A stretch of DNA of 64,000 bases from Companilactobacillus zhachilii (GCF_003606365.2 NZ_CP031933.2:1984001-2048000); one strand, 5' to 3'; positions 48,174 through 59,886 are shown, counted from the first letter of the stretch. Notes: generated by a model not told the origin, from the letters alone. Program-made: numbers and translations.

Positions 48174-49211
48174 CTACTTAATGAACATTGCATCACCGAA
48201 ACTGAAGAAACGATATTTTTCCTCAACAGCATGGTGATAAGCGTTCAAAATATTTTCACGACCAGTAAATGCGGCTACAAGCATAACTAAAGTTGATTTT
48301 GGCAAATGGAAGTTAGTAATAAATTCATCAACTACTTTCCATTCATAACCAGGTTTGATAAAGATATCTGTCCAACCAGAGTCAGCCTTGATTTCGCCAT
48401 TAAACTTAGTTCCGATTGTTTCCAAAGTTCTAATTGATGTTGTACCGGTGGCCACAATTTTGCCACCGTTTTTCTTAACATCATTTAGTGTTTTAGCTGA
48501 TTCCTCATCCAAACGATAGAACTCAGAATGCATTACATGCTTATCAACATCAGTTTCAGTTACTGGTCTAAATGTTCCTAATCCCACGTGCAAAGTAACA
48601 TAAACTAACTTAACACCTTTATCTTCAACCTTCTTCAACAAGTCCTTTGTCCAGTGAAGACCAGCAGTTGGAGCAGCAGCAGAACCATTTTCTTTAGCAT
48701 AGACAGTTTGATAACGGTCAGGATCATCAAGTTTTTCTTTAATGTATGGAGGCAAAGGCATTTCACCTAATTGTTCCAAAATTTCCATAAAGATACCTTG
48801 ATAATGGAATTCAATGATTTTGCCACCGTGTTCCAAATCTTCCAAAACTTCGGCTTCAAGTTGACCATCTTCACCAAATTGAACTTTAGTACCCACTTTG
48901 GCACGACGGGCTGGCTTCATCAAAACTTCCCACTTGTCACCTTCAATATTGTTCAATAACAATACTTCTTCGTGACCATCAGTGTCTTCTTTAGTTCCGT
49001 ACAAACGGGCTGGCAAAACACGGGAGTTGTTCATTACCAAGGCATCCCCAGGATTTAAATAATCCAAAATATCGTAGAAATGTTTGTCTTGATACTCACC
49101 CGTTTTATGATCAAGCACCAAAAGTCTTGATTGGTCTCGGTTCTTGATAGGTGTTTGTGCGATTAGTTCTTCAGGTAAATCGTAATCAAAATCTTCTGTT
49201 GATAGTGACAT
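48174..49211 (-). CDS. queA: S-adenosylmethionine:tRNA ribosyltransferase-isomerase
   Basis: Makes epoxyqueuosine from preQ1-modified tRNA, 345 residues. [21 protein letters not shown] starts the protein; [23 protein letters not shown] and MHSEFY are family signatures. Start is ATG 49209-49211 with AAAGGAG upstream. In one unit with tgt and yajC. Confidence 0.95.
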   Translation of the reverse strand: MSLSTEDFDYDLPEELIAQTPIKNRDQSRLLVLDHKTGEYQDKHFYDILDYLNPGDALVMNNSRVLPARLYGTKEDTDGHEEVLLLNNIEGDKWEVLMKPARRAKVGTKVQFGEDGQLEAEVLEDLEHGGKIIEFHYQGIFMEILEQLGEMPLPPYIKEKLDDPDRYQTVYAKENGSAAAPTAGLHWTKDLLKKVEDKGVKLVYVTLHVGLGTFRPVTETDVDKHVMHSEFYRLDEESAKTLNDVKKNGGKIVATGTTSIRTLETIGTKFNGEIKADSGWTDIFIKPGYEWKVVDEFITNFHLPKSTLVMLVAAFTGRENILNAYHHAVEEKYRFFSFGDAMFIK

Positions 49212-49265
49212 GTAAAAAATCTCCTTTAATAACTGGTTTAACGACATTCTTTAGAAACGCCAAGA

Positions 49266-49352
49266 ATGTGACAAAACATGGTCAGCTTTCGAGCATTAAG
49301 TCAAATACAACTAGTAATCCGATTTTGGATTGCTAGTTGTATTTATTTTGAG
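49266..49352. terminator. Family C hairpin between ruvB and queA
   Basis: CAACTAGTAATCC/GGATTGCTAGTTG (49309-49332) with leader CAGCTTTCGAGCATTAAGTC, matching the copy at 24.8 kb. On the minus strand the T-run is weak, so termination may be partial. Confidence 0.6.
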
Positions 49353-49366
49353 CAAAAAAAGCTATG

Positions 49367-50413
49367 TTACTGTCCATTTTCAGGATATGGTAGCCCTAAG
49401 TGTTCATAACCTTTTCTTGTTACAACACGACCCTTGGCAGTTCTCTTTAAGAATCCCATCTGCATAAGATATGGTTCATAAACTTCTTCAATTGTTTCTT
49501 GTTCTTCACCGATGTTTGCGGCAATAACTTTTAGGCCGACGGGACCACCGTTATACAGTTCAATAATCATTTCCAAAATCCGCCGATCAATATGATCCAA
49601 GCCAGCATCATCAACTTGTAATTGGTTCAAAGCCGATTCTGCCATATCGTAATCAATCGTATCTTTATTGGCAACTTGAGCAAAGTCACGAACTCGTTTT
49701 AACAAGCGGTTGGCAATTCTTGGTGTTCCTCGAGATCTTCGTGCAATCTCATGAGCACCTTCCTCATCGACATTAATATTTAAGACATTCGCAGAACGGA
49801 AAACAATCTTAGACAATTCATCTATGGTATAGTACTCCATTCTCTCAACAATTCCAAACCGATCTCTTAAAGGAGCTGAAAGTTTTCCGGCGGCAGTCGT
49901 GGCACCAATCAATGTATAAGGAACTAATTGGTGATGTAGTGAACGAGACTCACTACCTTGGCCCACAATAATATCAATGTAAAAATCTTCCATCGCCGAA
50001 TACAAAACTTCTTCGACTGCTCGAGGCATACGGTGGATTTCATCAATAAATAACACATCACCGGGTTCCAATTCATCCAAGACGGCTACTAAATCTCCAG
50101 ATTTTTCAATTGAAGGACCGGTCGTTGTGTGAATATTAACCCCCATTTCGTTAGCAATAATCATTGCCAAAGTGGTTTTACCTAACCCGGGAGGTCCATA
50201 AAGCAAGACATGGTCAAGCGTTTGTTGGCGTTGTTTAGCCGCTTTGATATAGACATCAAGTTCCTTCTTGGCTTTCTCTTGACCTAAATATTGGTCAAAG
50301 CTTTGGGGACGTAATGTTTGTTCGACAATATCTTCAATATTATCAAGCGAGTCAGCATCGGTTAAACGTTCGTCTTCATTCTCATTATTTTCGATTGTTA
50401 ACACTCCCTTCAT
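49367..50413 (-). CDS. ruvB: Holliday junction branch migration ATPase RuvB
   Basis: A 348-residue AAA+ motor of the RuvAB complex. [16 protein letters not shown], Walker [13 protein letters not shown] near 70, Walker B FIDEIHRM near 115 and the C-terminal winged helix ending [13 protein letters not shown]. The start is written as ATG 50413; a GTG nine bases on is in frame, so the N-terminus may be three residues shorter. Confidence 0.95.
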   Translation of the reverse strand: MKGVLTIENNENEDERLTDADSLDNIEDIVEQTLRPQSFDQYLGQEKAKKELDVYIKAAKQRQQTLDHVLLYGPPGLGKTTLAMIIANEMGVNIHTTTGPSIEKSGDLVAVLDELEPGDVLFIDEIHRMPRAVEEVLYSAMEDFYIDIIVGQGSESRSLHHQLVPYTLIGATTAAGKLSAPLRDRFGIVERMEYYTIDELSKIVFRSANVLNINVDEEGAHEIARRSRGTPRIANRLLKRVRDFAQVANKDTIDYDMAESALNQLQVDDAGLDHIDRRILEMIIELYNGGPVGLKVIAANIGEEQETIEEVYEPYLMQMGFLKRTAKGRVVTRKGYEHLGLPYPENGQ

Positions 50414-50452
50414 TTCAATTCCATAATCAAAAAATCAACTAGCACCACGAGT

Positions 50453-51046
50453 TTACTTACTCAACAGTTTCAATCCAGCACGTAGGTATTCATCGGCGCT
50501 CTTGAGGTGTTCTTTCTCAAGTTGCGACTTAACTTTTCCAATTTCTCTAGTTGAATAACCTAGTGATTCAAGTGCTGCCAAGCCGTCTTCTAATTCTTGA
50601 TTACCACCAGTACTGAATTCAACTGGTGTCTCACCAAGGGTCATTTGACCTTCAGCGGTAAATTTACCTGACAAATCCAAAATAATTTGTTGGGCAGTCT
50701 TCTTACCGATTTTAGGAAATTTTGTTAAATATTTAACATCATCATTTTCAATCGCATGAATCAAGCCCTGTAAATCTTGACCGGCCAAAATCGCTAAAGC
50801 ACTCTTAGGGCCGATACCGGAAACGCTAATTAGGTGTAAAAAGATATTTTTTTCATTCAAATCATAAAAGCCATACAACGATTGCTCATTATCACGAACA
50901 ACTTGTTCAACATAAACACAGGCTTCTTGTTTTTCTTCATAACGATAAGGGTTGGCCACTTGCACCTTATAGCCCACACCTTTAACATCCACCACAATAT
51001 ATGAAGGGGTAACGGTTGCTATTAATCCATTTAAATATTCAAACAT
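50453..51046 (-). CDS. ruvA: Holliday junction DNA helicase RuvA
   Basis: A 197-residue junction-binding subunit. N-terminal OB domain MFEYLNGLIATVTPSYIVVD, helix-hairpin-helix motifs SVSGIGPKSALAIL and FPKIGKKTAQQIILDL, C-terminal UBA-like LESLGYSTREIGKV. Three bases behind mutL. Confidence 0.95.
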   Translation of the reverse strand: MFEYLNGLIATVTPSYIVVDVKGVGYKVQVANPYRYEEKQEACVYVEQVVRDNEQSLYGFYDLNEKNIFLHLISVSGIGPKSALAILAGQDLQGLIHAIENDDVKYLTKFPKIGKKTAQQIILDLSGKFTAEGQMTLGETPVEFSTGGNQELEDGLAALESLGYSTREIGKVKSQLEKEHLKSADEYLRAGLKLLSK

Positions 51047-51049
51047 AAT

Positions 51050-52978
51050 TTACTCACTCTCTCTAGTATCGTGTGGATCTTGAATTCGCTTAAACATTTT
51101 TTCGAGATCTTTATTACTAAATTCTACCAAGACTGGACGTCCATGGGGACAATTATATGGATTTTCAGCTTTAGTCAAATTATGAAGCAATTGTGCGGCC
51201 TCGCGGTCATCAATATGATGATTAGCCTTGATTGCTCGTTTACAACTCATCATAATCGCATTTTTTTCACGAAAAGCTGCCACACTGATTTTAGAATCAT
51301 TTAAGACATAGTCAACCATCTCTTTAATCGTTGACTCCTCTTGTCCGGGAACAAACCAAGTCGGATGCGTGTTGACCACAAAACTATTCTGTCCAAAATC
51401 TTCCAAATACAAACCAATACTTTCTAGGACTGGTTTCTTTTCTTTAATTAAAATACTCTCTGAATTAGGATAATCCAAAACAATTGGTACGAGTAATTTT
51501 TGCTGGTCATTGGAAACTTTACCAATTTCTTGACGATAATATTCGTAATTTACTCGTTCTTGAGCCGCGTGCTGATCAATCAAGTAGAAACCACTCTGAC
51601 TTTCAGCTACCAAGTAAGTCCCATGAATTTGACCAATATAACGTAAATCTGGGAAGTCAGATTCTGGTGCTGGAGTAGCTTCATGACCGTCAGTATCAAT
51701 AACATTAACTTTTTCAGCTTTTTCCTGCTTCATTCGCTCATCCCAAGCATGCAAATGCTCTGGATCATCAAAAATTGGCATTCCCGTCATTGGCGTCTCG
51801 ACACGTTTTTCTAACGAGTTATCTGGCTCATAACTTTCAGGCTCTGGTTCAACCGTTGCTGTATTTCCCAGAGGTTCATTAATTTTATCAATTGATTTGA
51901 TGTCATCAAAACTAATTTGTTCCGGCTTATACGTATCAACCTTAGGTGTAGCTTCTTTACGCCCAAGATTCTTAACGGCATCAGGTATCAAGTTTTGATT
52001 AGATAAACGATTTCTAATTCCATCACTAATCAAATCTCCAATATGACCTTCATTAGACAAACGAACCTCTTGCTTAGTTGGATGAACGTTAATATCCACC
52101 AAACTTGGATCCATCTTGATATTAATTACCGCAATTGGAAAACGTGCCACCATCAATTTTGAACCATAGCCACGAATAACAGCATTCGTTAATTGAAAAT
52201 TACGAATATAACGACCATTCAAAATCAATGAAATATATGACCGATTAGAGCGGGTCGTATCTGGTTTAGAAAAGTAACCGTTGATTTCGTAATCAGGGTC
52301 AGAATTTTCAAAATCCAACATATGACTGGCAATCGTTCGACCATAAATTCCCGCAATTGTTTGTTGTAAATTATCATTACCAGATGTCCAAACTAAATCT
52401 TTACCCTCGTGAATCAAACGAAACGAAATGTCAGGATAGCCCATGGCTAACCGATCAACGATATCAACAATTTTATTCAATTCCGTGTGCAAAGATTTCA
52501 CATATTTCAAACGGGCTGGTGTGTTGAAAAATAAATCTTCAACAGTCATAGTTGTTCCCTTAGAACGAGCAAAAGTTTCCTTCTTTATTAATTCATTACC
52601 CGAAAATTTAGCTCTGACTGCTGACTTGCCATCTTGGCTAGTTACGACTGTCAGTTTGGATACAGAGGCAATACTGGCCAAGGCTTCACCACGAAATCCG
52701 AGTGTTCTGACATTGAATAAATCGTGGTCATTTGAAATCTTACTTGTTGTATGCGGTAAAAAGGCGACTTCAACATCGTCTGCTGAAATCCCCTTTCCGT
52801 TATCATTTACTTCAATTGATTTTAAGCCAGCTTGTTTGATAGTAATCAAAATTTGTGTGGCCTGGGCGTCGATGGAATTTTCAACCAGCTCTTTAACAAC
52901 TGATGCGGGACGTTCAATAACTTCCCCAGCTGCGATCTGGTTACTTAGTTCTACTGGTAGTTCATGAATTATGCCCAC
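51050..52978 (-). CDS. mutL: DNA mismatch repair protein MutL
   Basis: A 642-residue mismatch repair protein. GHKL ATPase (ENSIDAQATQI, DNGKGIS, GFRGEALASI, within 1-110), transducer to about 330, an unstructured linker 340-440, and the C-terminal dimerisation-endonuclease domain with DQHAAQERVNYE near 466, the metal-binding motif of endonuclease-type MutL, and CPHGRPV near the end. Separated from mutS by R element 10. Confidence 0.95.
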   Translation of the reverse strand: MGIIHELPVELSNQIAAGEVIERPASVVKELVENSIDAQATQILITIKQAGLKSIEVNDNGKGISADDVEVAFLPHTTSKISNDHDLFNVRTLGFRGEALASIASVSKLTVVTSQDGKSAVRAKFSGNELIKKETFARSKGTTMTVEDLFFNTPARLKYVKSLHTELNKIVDIVDRLAMGYPDISFRLIHEGKDLVWTSGNDNLQQTIAGIYGRTIASHMLDFENSDPDYEINGYFSKPDTTRSNRSYISLILNGRYIRNFQLTNAVIRGYGSKLMVARFPIAVINIKMDPSLVDINVHPTKQEVRLSNEGHIGDLISDGIRNRLSNQNLIPDAVKNLGRKEATPKVDTYKPEQISFDDIKSIDKINEPLGNTATVEPEPESYEPDNSLEKRVETPMTGMPIFDDPEHLHAWDERMKQEKAEKVNVIDTDGHEATPAPESDFPDLRYIGQIHGTYLVAESQSGFYLIDQHAAQERVNYEYYRQEIGKVSNDQQKLLVPIVLDYPNSESILIKEKKPVLESIGLYLEDFGQNSFVVNTHPTWFVPGQEESTIKEMVDYVLNDSKISVAAFREKNAIMMSCKRAIKANHHIDDREAAQLLHNLTKAENPYNCPHGRPVLVEFSNKDLEKMFKRIQDPHDTRESE

Positions 52979-53005
52979 ATTTCCACCTTCTTCTATATAT
53001 TTATC

Positions 53006-53181
53006 TGCCGCTTCCGGTTGCGAGAAAGAAAGCCTGCTGTGGGACCGCCTTGAGCCAAGGTCTCAAGGCTGATTTTGAGCTTCGCATAGTACCGCGAATC
53101 TCAAAATACATCCGTGGTGTAAGGGCTAAAGCCCTAACGCAACCTTCACTGCTGGCTTTCTTTCTCGCAACCTCCAGCTAA
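53006..53181 (-). repeat. Family R element 10
   Basis: Arms 53016-53034 and 53154-53172 pair perfectly over 19 bp, in a class of its own (GCGAGAAAGAAAGCC). P2 stem GCCTTGAG/CTCAAGGC, P4 AGGGC/GCCCT around TAAA. Lies between mutS and mutL inside their probable transcript. Confidence 0.88.
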
Positions 53182-53246
53182 TTTATTTCATTCGTTTCTT
53201 TCTTAATTTTTGGATTGTATCGGTTATTTAAAACCAAATCAAAAAA

Positions 53247-55898
53247 TTATTTCAACTTCTTCTGCCATTTATAAAGCAAGTTAATGGCTTCTATTGGGGT
53301 TATCCCCATTAAGTCTTGATTATCAAGTTCCTTGATAACTTGTGACTCTTTGCTAGACAACCTCTTTGTCTGCTTGGGCGTTTCTGGGAATAGTGATAAT
53401 TGTTGCTCTTCATCACTTTCAACTGATTCTGGTTTCACAGTTGCCTTCTCGGGTACGGTTTCTTTTGCTGGTTCGATTGGTTCTGCTTTAGGTTCTTGAA
53501 TACTTTCTGAAGTCGTTGTATGGACTGATGTTTCTTCCAAACTACTTAATATCTTACCTGCTCGGTTCAAGACGTCTTCTGGTAGTCCGGCTAACTTGGC
53601 AACGTGGATTCCGTATGATTTATCAGCTGGTCCTGGTAAAACTTTATGTAGAAAGACTAAGTCACCATTCTCTTCTGAAGCATCGACGTGGACGTTTCTT
53701 AATCCCGGCAACTGGCTTTCTAGTTCGGTCAATTCATGGTAATGCGTTGAAAACAAGGTCATTGCTTTGACGTGTTTATCGATGTATTCAATAATTGCTT
53801 GAGCTAAAGCCATTCCGTCATAGGTGGCAGTTCCTCGGCCAATCTCATCAAAAATAATTAAACTGTTGGGAGTTGCATTTTTTAAGGCATCATTTGCTTC
53901 TCGCATTTCGACCATGAATGTTGAATCCCCAGAAATCAAATCATCTGCCGCTCCAATTCTTGTAAAAATATGGTCAAAAATTGGCAAACTTGCGCTGTCA
54001 GCGGGTACGAAACAACCAATTTGTGCCATGATTACAATCAACGCCATTTGACGCATATAGGTACTCTTACCTGACATATTTGGTCCCGTAATCAACAAAA
54101 TATCAGTCTTGTCATCAAAGTTAACATCATTAGGGATGTAACTATTATTGCTCAAAACTTTTTCCACAACTGGATGGCGACCATTAGTTATTTGTAACTC
54201 GTGTTCCTCAATAAACTTAGGCGCAACATAATGATAATCTTCACTAACAACTGAAAAACTTTGTAACACATCTAAACGTGACAAAATATTAGCTAGACTT
54301 TGGATTCGTCTGATTTGATCTTTAATTTTACTTCTAATCTGATCAAAAAGGTGATATTCCAAACTCTTTGATTTTTCCTCAGCTTCAAGAATCAAACTTT
54401 CTTTATCTTTTAATTCTGGCGTAATGTAACGTTCAGCATTAACCAATGTCTGTTTTCGTTGATAACGATCTTCAGGAACTTTATCGATATTAGCACGACT
54501 GACTTCAATATAGTAACCAAAGACCTTGTTGTAGCCAATCTTTAAGTTACTAATGCCTGTTAATTCTTGTTCCTTAGCTTTCAAACTAGCTAGCCACTGC
54601 TTACCATTTTTAGAAGCATCAAGATATTTATCGAGTTGATCGTTATAGCCTTCTTTGATCAAGCCACCACCAGTGACTGAAATCGGAGCTTCCTCAACAA
54701 TTGCCTTATCAATCAAATCACGAATATCGGCAACCTCATCAATCTTTTCCACATAGGCTGTTAATTCATCATCACCGATATCTAGTAAAATCGATTTAAT
54801 TTCTGGAACTTGTTCCAACGAGGTCTTCAACTGAATCAAATCACGACCATTGACTGTTCCGTAGGCAACTCGACCTGCTAAACGTTCCAAATCATAAACC
54901 TTCGTCAAATAATCTTGGAATGAAGATCTTTGAAAATAATTATCCAAAAAGACTTGCACGAAATGTTGACGCTCTTTCAGTTTTTCGACATTAATCAACG
55001 GACGAGCTAACCATTGCTTCAATAAACGACTACCCATGGCTGTTTTAGTTTCATCTAAAAGCCATAAAAGTGTTCCCGACTTTTTGTTTGTCCGGATATT
55101 TTTGAACAGTTCCAAATTACGTTGGGCGGAATGGTCCATCAATAAATAGGAAGAAGTCTCATATGATTCAGCGGCCTTCAAGTGATCTAGTGAACGCATT
55201 TGAGTCTTTACTAAATAACTTATCAACAGCTTGACGGTATTAACTTCGGTATCAGATTCAATTTGTGAAAAATCAAAACTATAATTTTCGTCTAAATCAT
55301 CTAATTTTGAAATTAAAATACCATATTTACGTAATTGATCAAGATACTTCTGTGGAAAACTTCCTGAAACAACTGTTTCTTTCGTATCCAAATTTTGTAA
55401 TTCATTAGTTAAATCTAATTGACTTTCGACTGATGTAACTTTAACTTCCCCAGTTGAAAGGTCAGCATATGCTAAACCGAAGACATTTTGGTGTGCTGTA
55501 ATAGCAGTAATATAGTTGTTTTCCTTGGCTTGATCAGATTTATCCATAATCGTACCAGGTGTAACTACTCGAGTCACACCTCGTTTGACCATCTTGCCCT
55601 GTGCATCAGCGGGATTCTCTAGTTGGTCACAAACCGCAACTTTGTAACCTTTATCCACAAGTGTATCAATGTAACCTTCGATAGCGTGATGTGGTACTCC
55701 ACACATAGGAATACCTTCATCAGCCTTTTTATTACGGGATGTCAATGTAAGTTCCAGAATTTGTGAACCTTTAACGGCATCGTCATAAAACATCTCATAA
55801 AAATCACCGACACGATATAACAAAAAAGCATCTGGATATTGTTTCTTATACTCCAGATATTGCTCCATCATTGGTGTTTCTTTTGTTTTTTGAGGCAT
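53247..55898 (-). CDS. mutS: DNA mismatch repair protein MutS
   Basis: An 883-residue mismatch sensor. N-terminal [17 protein letters not shown] holds the mismatch-wedge F-x-E; the ATPase has [14 protein letters not shown] near 611 and [15 protein letters not shown] near 680, STHYHEL near 716. After about 800 an acidic, Pro/Glu/Thr-rich linker precedes the [19 protein letters not shown] [15 protein letters not shown]-terminal clamp-binding end. GGAGGGAATTC precedes the ATG. Confidence 0.96.
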   Translation of the reverse strand: MPQKTKETPMMEQYLEYKKQYPDAFLLYRVGDFYEMFYDDAVKGSQILELTLTSRNKKADEGIPMCGVPHHAIEGYIDTLVDKGYKVAVCDQLENPADAQGKMVKRGVTRVVTPGTIMDKSDQAKENNYITAITAHQNVFGLAYADLSTGEVKVTSVESQLDLTNELQNLDTKETVVSGSFPQKYLDQLRKYGILISKLDDLDENYSFDFSQIESDTEVNTVKLLISYLVKTQMRSLDHLKAAESYETSSYLLMDHSAQRNLELFKNIRTNKKSGTLLWLLDETKTAMGSRLLKQWLARPLINVEKLKERQHFVQVFLDNYFQRSSFQDYLTKVYDLERLAGRVAYGTVNGRDLIQLKTSLEQVPEIKSILLDIGDDELTAYVEKIDEVADIRDLIDKAIVEEAPISVTGGGLIKEGYNDQLDKYLDASKNGKQWLASLKAKEQELTGISNLKIGYNKVFGYYIEVSRANIDKVPEDRYQRKQTLVNAERYITPELKDKESLILEAEEKSKSLEYHLFDQIRSKIKDQIRRIQSLANILSRLDVLQSFSVVSEDYHYVAPKFIEEHELQITNGRHPVVEKVLSNNSYIPNDVNFDDKTDILLITGPNMSGKSTYMRQMALIVIMAQIGCFVPADSASLPIFDHIFTRIGAADDLISGDSTFMVEMREANDALKNATPNSLIIFDEIGRGTATYDGMALAQAIIEYIDKHVKAMTLFSTHYHELTELESQLPGLRNVHVDASEENGDLVFLHKVLPGPADKSYGIHVAKLAGLPEDVLNRAGKILSSLEETSVHTTTSESIQEPKAEPIEPAKETVPEKATVKPESVESDEEQQLSLFPETPKQTKRLSSKESQVIKELDNQDLMGITPIEAINLLYKWQKKLK

Positions 55899-55910
55899 GA
55901 ATTCCCTCCA

Positions 55911-56714
55911 TTAATTTAAAAATGATTGATTATTTGGTGTTATAACATAGTTCTTAATACTACGAGCATTATTAGTTTGGTCGTTGATCTCAATCACAGC
56001 AAAGCCAATTTGCATGCGACCATCTTCATCAACATCAAATTTATTAGGTCTTTGCGTTAAGAATCGGTTGATAATCGGTTCTTTTTTATCGCCTAAAATA
56101 CCATCATATGACCCAGTCATCCCGACATCGGTCAAATAAGCAGTTTGCTTGTTAATAACCTGTGCATCATTGGTTTGAACGTGAGTATGTGTTCCACAAA
56201 CAGCAGAAACACGGCCAACCATATAATTAGCAAAAGCAATTTTCTCACTGGTTGTTTCAGCGTGGAAGTCGACAAACTTAATGGCATCTTTATCTAATTT
56301 ACTAATTAACTTATCCGCCGCAATGAATGGATTATCAAGTGGCTGCATCAAAGCAGTTCCTTGCATATTGATAACATAAACTTCTTTAGTATTTACTTTA
56401 ATCTTTAGAAAACCACGTCCGGGAACATTTTCCCCAGAAAAGTTATAGGGACGTAAAATATTTTTCTTTGGATCATCGATGAAATCTAAAATTTCTCGTT
56501 TATCCCAAGTATGATTTCCTCCCGTAACAACATCAGCACCAGCACGAGTAATTTTTTGATAATCAGGTTCTTTAGTACCCTTACCACCAGCAGCGTTTTC
56601 ACCATTAACAATTGTTAACTGTGGTTTAACCTTCTTTTTGATCTCAGGTAGATATGTTTCTATAGCCTTAATGCCGATACTACCAACGACATCGCCAACG
56701 AAGAGTATTTTCAT
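55911..56714 (-). CDS. YmdB-type metallophosphoesterase (TIGR00282)
   Basis: A 267-residue cytosolic phosphodiesterase, likely cAMP/cNMP-active by family. MKILFVGDVVGSIG, VNGENAAGGKG, GGNHTWDKRE, VDFHAETTSEK and CGTHTHVQTND give the two-metal site in order. It is 12 bases upstream of mutS in the same direction, a usual Bacilli neighbour. No ribosome site stands out besides GGGGATAAA. Confidence 0.9.
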   Translation of the reverse strand: MKILFVGDVVGSIGIKAIETYLPEIKKKVKPQLTIVNGENAAGGKGTKEPDYQKITRAGADVVTGGNHTWDKREILDFIDDPKKNILRPYNFSGENVPGRGFLKIKVNTKEVYVINMQGTALMQPLDNPFIAADKLISKLDKDAIKFVDFHAETTSEKIAFANYMVGRVSAVCGTHTHVQTNDAQVINKQTAYLTDVGMTGSYDGILGDKKEPIINRFLTQRPNKFDVDEDGRMQIGFAVIEINDQTNNARSIKNYVITPNNQSFLN

Positions 56715-57086
56715 TATATTTTATCCCCAATCTTTACCTTTGATATTGTATCAATTTTGACAAAATTAAAAAAGAGAGCGGCACAAAACATGCTCAGCTT
56801 TCGAATATGTTTTGTAACACGTTTAGGCTGCATGTTTAAAGACAATAATAGTTTTGTCCCAACCTCACGATTGTAAATTTCACAATGTACGCAAATTCCA
56901 AAAATAAATAACATGAATATATAGACTATTAATATAATTATTATGATTTATAATAGTAATAGATAGAACTTTAACTAAATATTAAAAATACCAAACATAC
57001 TTTAAGCCTTGATGCTCTAGTTATCACTGATACAAAAGTATTCAAGAATACAGTTTACTTACGGCTTATTCAAAACAAAGAATAAA
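56715..57086. other. Intergenic with family C hairpin and a surface-gene upstream box
   Basis: Contains a hairpin ACAAAACAT/ATGTTTTGT (56781-56814) around TCAGCTTTCGAA, related to family C, and a 46-bp block (56907-56952) repeated upstream of the second surface gene. No open frame that looks real. Confidence 0.55.
56907..56954 (+). promoter_or_regulatory. Conserved upstream block of surface gene 1
   Basis: 46 bp starting AATAACATGAATATAT match 61916-61961 at 42 positions and end in a TATAAT (56949-56954). The gene starts 394 bases downstream, with R element 11 between. Confidence 0.55.
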
Positions 57087-57258
57087 CCAGCCGGAAGGAA
57101 CCAGAAAATTAGATTGCCGTGAAAGTGGAGTTAAGACTTTAGCCTTTACTCCACGGGACGAATTTTGAAACTCGCTTGCGTGGTTCAAAATCGAGGCTGG
57201 AGACCTTGGCTCCAGTCGGTCCCCACAGCAACCTAATTTTCTGGTTCTTGGAGGCGGC
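57087..57258 (+). repeat. Family R element 11
   Basis: Arms 57098-57117 and 57228-57247 pair with one mismatch, class of its own (GAACCAGAAAATTAG). P2 stem GGCTGGAG/CTCCAGTC, P4 stem imperfect AAGAC/GCCTT type. Sits between the conserved upstream block and surface gene 1. Confidence 0.85.
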
Positions 57259-57345
57259 CGACTACATATTTATCTCTTATATAGAATTGCATGATTATAC
57301 CGAAATTGTTGTTTATGAGCCAATTTTTTCCCAGGGAGGATAAAG

Positions 57346-59877
57346 ATGAAAGTGATTAAGTCAATTCCAAAAGTACTACTTGCTTTTCTCACTAGCTTAT
57401 TTGTGTTCTTTATTTTTAATCACTCTGAAATACCTATTCACGCCGCTTCGTCAGATGCTATCAACACGTCGGCCAATGTTATGGCACAATACGATGGCAT
57501 CACTAATTGGAAATTGCAGCGGTACACGCCTTCTAATCAAATCGGAGAAATTCCTATTGGAGGAAATGTTTCTCTTGGTTACACTTTTGGTGCTGCTCGT
57601 AATGCCAGTGGTAAAGTCACAGGCGGTGACAATACAATCACGCTATCAAGTACAATTGGTTCAGCAAAATTAGGACCAAATAGTAGCGCTCCGACAATTA
57701 ATAATTCCAAAATAAATATTTTTCTAAACAATAATGGTAAATACTATGGCATCCTCCACCAAGGTGATAGCTCATATATCGGTAGCGGTGGTCATCCCGA
57801 AAGAGCGTCTGACACTTCAATCGACTTTGCTTTAATTACTGGTAAACAGGATTCATATTTTTATAACGATATGAATGTGTTAGCCAATTTGGAGACCATC
57901 AGTTCTGAACCAGGCAGCAGTAAGTTATTTTACACTGGAACAGATGCAAACGGTCGACCTGCATATAAATTGGCTGGTTACTATGCTAAGAAATCTGTTT
58001 TTGTGCAAATTGTTTTAAAAGCCGACCCTAGCGGTGCACCTATCGTCTGGCGAGAATTGTATGTCTATAATCCTAATGGTCCAGCACAATATCAAACTTT
58101 CTATGGTGAGGATACTGGACTTAACCCTAACAACAATTTAACCGATACCGTAGACAGCGTCCCCATGTTCGCTATTGGTGATAAGAAGGGGTTATATCTA
58201 CGCAGTGGTGCCGACTCTAATGGTGTAAACTATGATCCAGCATCAAAATTATTCATTACCAATGATGTAGCTGGTGGCTTTAAAGATTTTATGGGACGGA
58301 CACTAACAAATCCCGGTAACTGGAGTATCAAGGGACGTTCAGGAAGTGGAAATGCTTCTTCAATCACTAACCCAACCTTGCCTTGGACTTCATCCCCCAA
58401 TGAAACTCAAAATGGTGATACTAACTTACCTGCAAATAGTAACCTTCTAGTTTTAAATGAAAATACTCCACAGGAATATAAAGTTGTTGATTCTGACGGC
58501 AGACAGGATTCTGCATATACTTTAAGATGGCCTCAAACAAATTCAGCCTCCGCATCAGTCGAACGCTTTGTCTCTAAAATTGGAGCAACTATTTCCGGCT
58601 ATGCTATTCCAACAATGAAACTAACGTACAAAAACATGAACCGTAACGACGGCACCAACCAAGTCAATGATAGGTTGCATTTTAATATATCCGTTCGAAA
58701 TGACGGACTTAATTCTAACTGGACGATAAGTCGAATTTTAAATGCTATGCCAAAGGGATTAACTATCGATCCCAAAACCAGTGTCTCTCTCACCAATGGC
58801 AACTCAATTGATTACAATCCTAACAGTTCCATTGAAGTAGGAGAGTCAGCCGATTTTAGTTTTGATGCAATAATTGACAATACTGCTCCTTATAACTTAG
58901 ATTCAAAAGGTAATCTGACTAATAAAGCTAGCGTATTTGGAAATAATAGTGGTCAAAACGATACTCGGGAATTGACTGATAGTGTAACGATTCCAGTTCA
59001 AATCCCCAAATTTAAATATCGTTTTACAGAACTATTAAGAAACGAAACTACCGATCCTAATGGAACCTTTACTAACAAGGTCACTGCTCAAAAAGACGAC
59101 ATTATCGATTACAAAGTGGATTTTGTCAGCAACGGCTCCAGTATTGTAAGCAATGCATACTTTTACAACAAATTCGAAGCTGATGACGGACTGGAATTAG
59201 TCCCTAACAGTGTCGCTTGGAATGGCAATAATTATAATACTATGGATGTTCCAATGGGAGCACTCCGGAACAATCAAACCTATACTGTTACTTTCAAAGC
59301 CAAGGTTACTGGCATTTCACAAAAGACCACTTCAAATTCCGCCTCACTCATCTATGGTTTGGATGGAGATACTGGGTATAGTAATCGTATGGATGTCGAA
59401 GAACCAGCAATAGTTGATATTCAAGATGCACCACAAACAACAGCGATTACCGAAGTCCCATCAGGAATTGATTTTGGAAGTGTTAACAGTGCTGGTTTTG
59501 AACGTCTCCTGAAGAATATCAGTACAACCGGCAATCTTCGTATTACCCATGCGGCTGATTCACCTTTCCAAGTGAGCGTTAGTTATGATAATGATGGTGA
59601 CACACCTATTTCAAGTAATGGCAATAAGTTAGTTCAAGACGACGGTAATACTTTACTACTTAATCAAGCCAAAAAAGATACTACTGACCTTTGGAAACCA
59701 CTAAATGCCTTTCCGACTGCAATCAACTTTGACGGCTTTAATGGTTCTTATAAAGACCTAGATTTAACTAAGTACGTTGGAAAAAATAAATGGCAACTGC
59801 GAGTTCCAGCTAACAGTCAAGCTGGCCAATACAATGGTCAAGTAACTTGGTCCATTGAAGATACACTTGCTGAATAG
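57346..59877 (+). CDS. Large secreted surface protein with WxL-like C-terminus (paralog 1)
   Basis: An 843-residue exported protein. Residues 1-33 are a signal peptide (VLLAFLTSLFVFFIF, then HAA-like cleavage region IHAASSDA). Residues 35-400 form a large domain shared with the gene at 62051 (YDGITNW, GYTFGAARNASGKV, TGTDANGRPAYKLAGYYAK). Residues about 420-690 hold two DUF11-like beta modules (FNISVRNDGLNSNW, KFKYRFTELLRNETTDPNG). The end, from about 700, looks like a WxL domain: PSGIDFGSVNSAG and QAGQYNGQVTWSIEDT, used to bind peptidoglycan. No LPXTG. GGGAGGATAAAG precedes the ATG. Role likely adhesion or wall architecture; ligand unknown. Confidence 0.8.
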   Translation: MKVIKSIPKVLLAFLTSLFVFFIFNHSEIPIHAASSDAINTSANVMAQYDGITNWKLQRYTPSNQIGEIPIGGNVSLGYTFGAARNASGKVTGGDNTITLSSTIGSAKLGPNSSAPTINNSKINIFLNNNGKYYGILHQGDSSYIGSGGHPERASDTSIDFALITGKQDSYFYNDMNVLANLETISSEPGSSKLFYTGTDANGRPAYKLAGYYAKKSVFVQIVLKADPSGAPIVWRELYVYNPNGPAQYQTFYGEDTGLNPNNNLTDTVDSVPMFAIGDKKGLYLRSGADSNGVNYDPASKLFITNDVAGGFKDFMGRTLTNPGNWSIKGRSGSGNASSITNPTLPWTSSPNETQNGDTNLPANSNLLVLNENTPQEYKVVDSDGRQDSAYTLRWPQTNSASASVERFVSKIGATISGYAIPTMKLTYKNMNRNDGTNQVNDRLHFNISVRNDGLNSNWTISRILNAMPKGLTIDPKTSVSLTNGNSIDYNPNSSIEVGESADFSFDAIIDNTAPYNLDSKGNLTNKASVFGNNSGQNDTRELTDSVTIPVQIPKFKYRFTELLRNETTDPNGTFTNKVTAQKDDIIDYKVDFVSNGSSIVSNAYFYNKFEADDGLELVPNSVAWNGNNYNTMDVPMGALRNNQTYTVTFKAKVTGISQKTTSNSASLIYGLDGDTGYSNRMDVEEPAIVDIQDAPQTTAITEVPSGIDFGSVNSAGFERLLKNISTTGNLRITHAADSPFQVSVSYDNDGDTPISSNGNKLVQDDGNTLLLNQAKKDTTDLWKPLNAFPTAINFDGFNGSYKDLDLTKYVGKNKWQLRVPANSQAGQYNGQVTWSIEDTLAE

Positions 59878-59886
59878 AAAGACATC

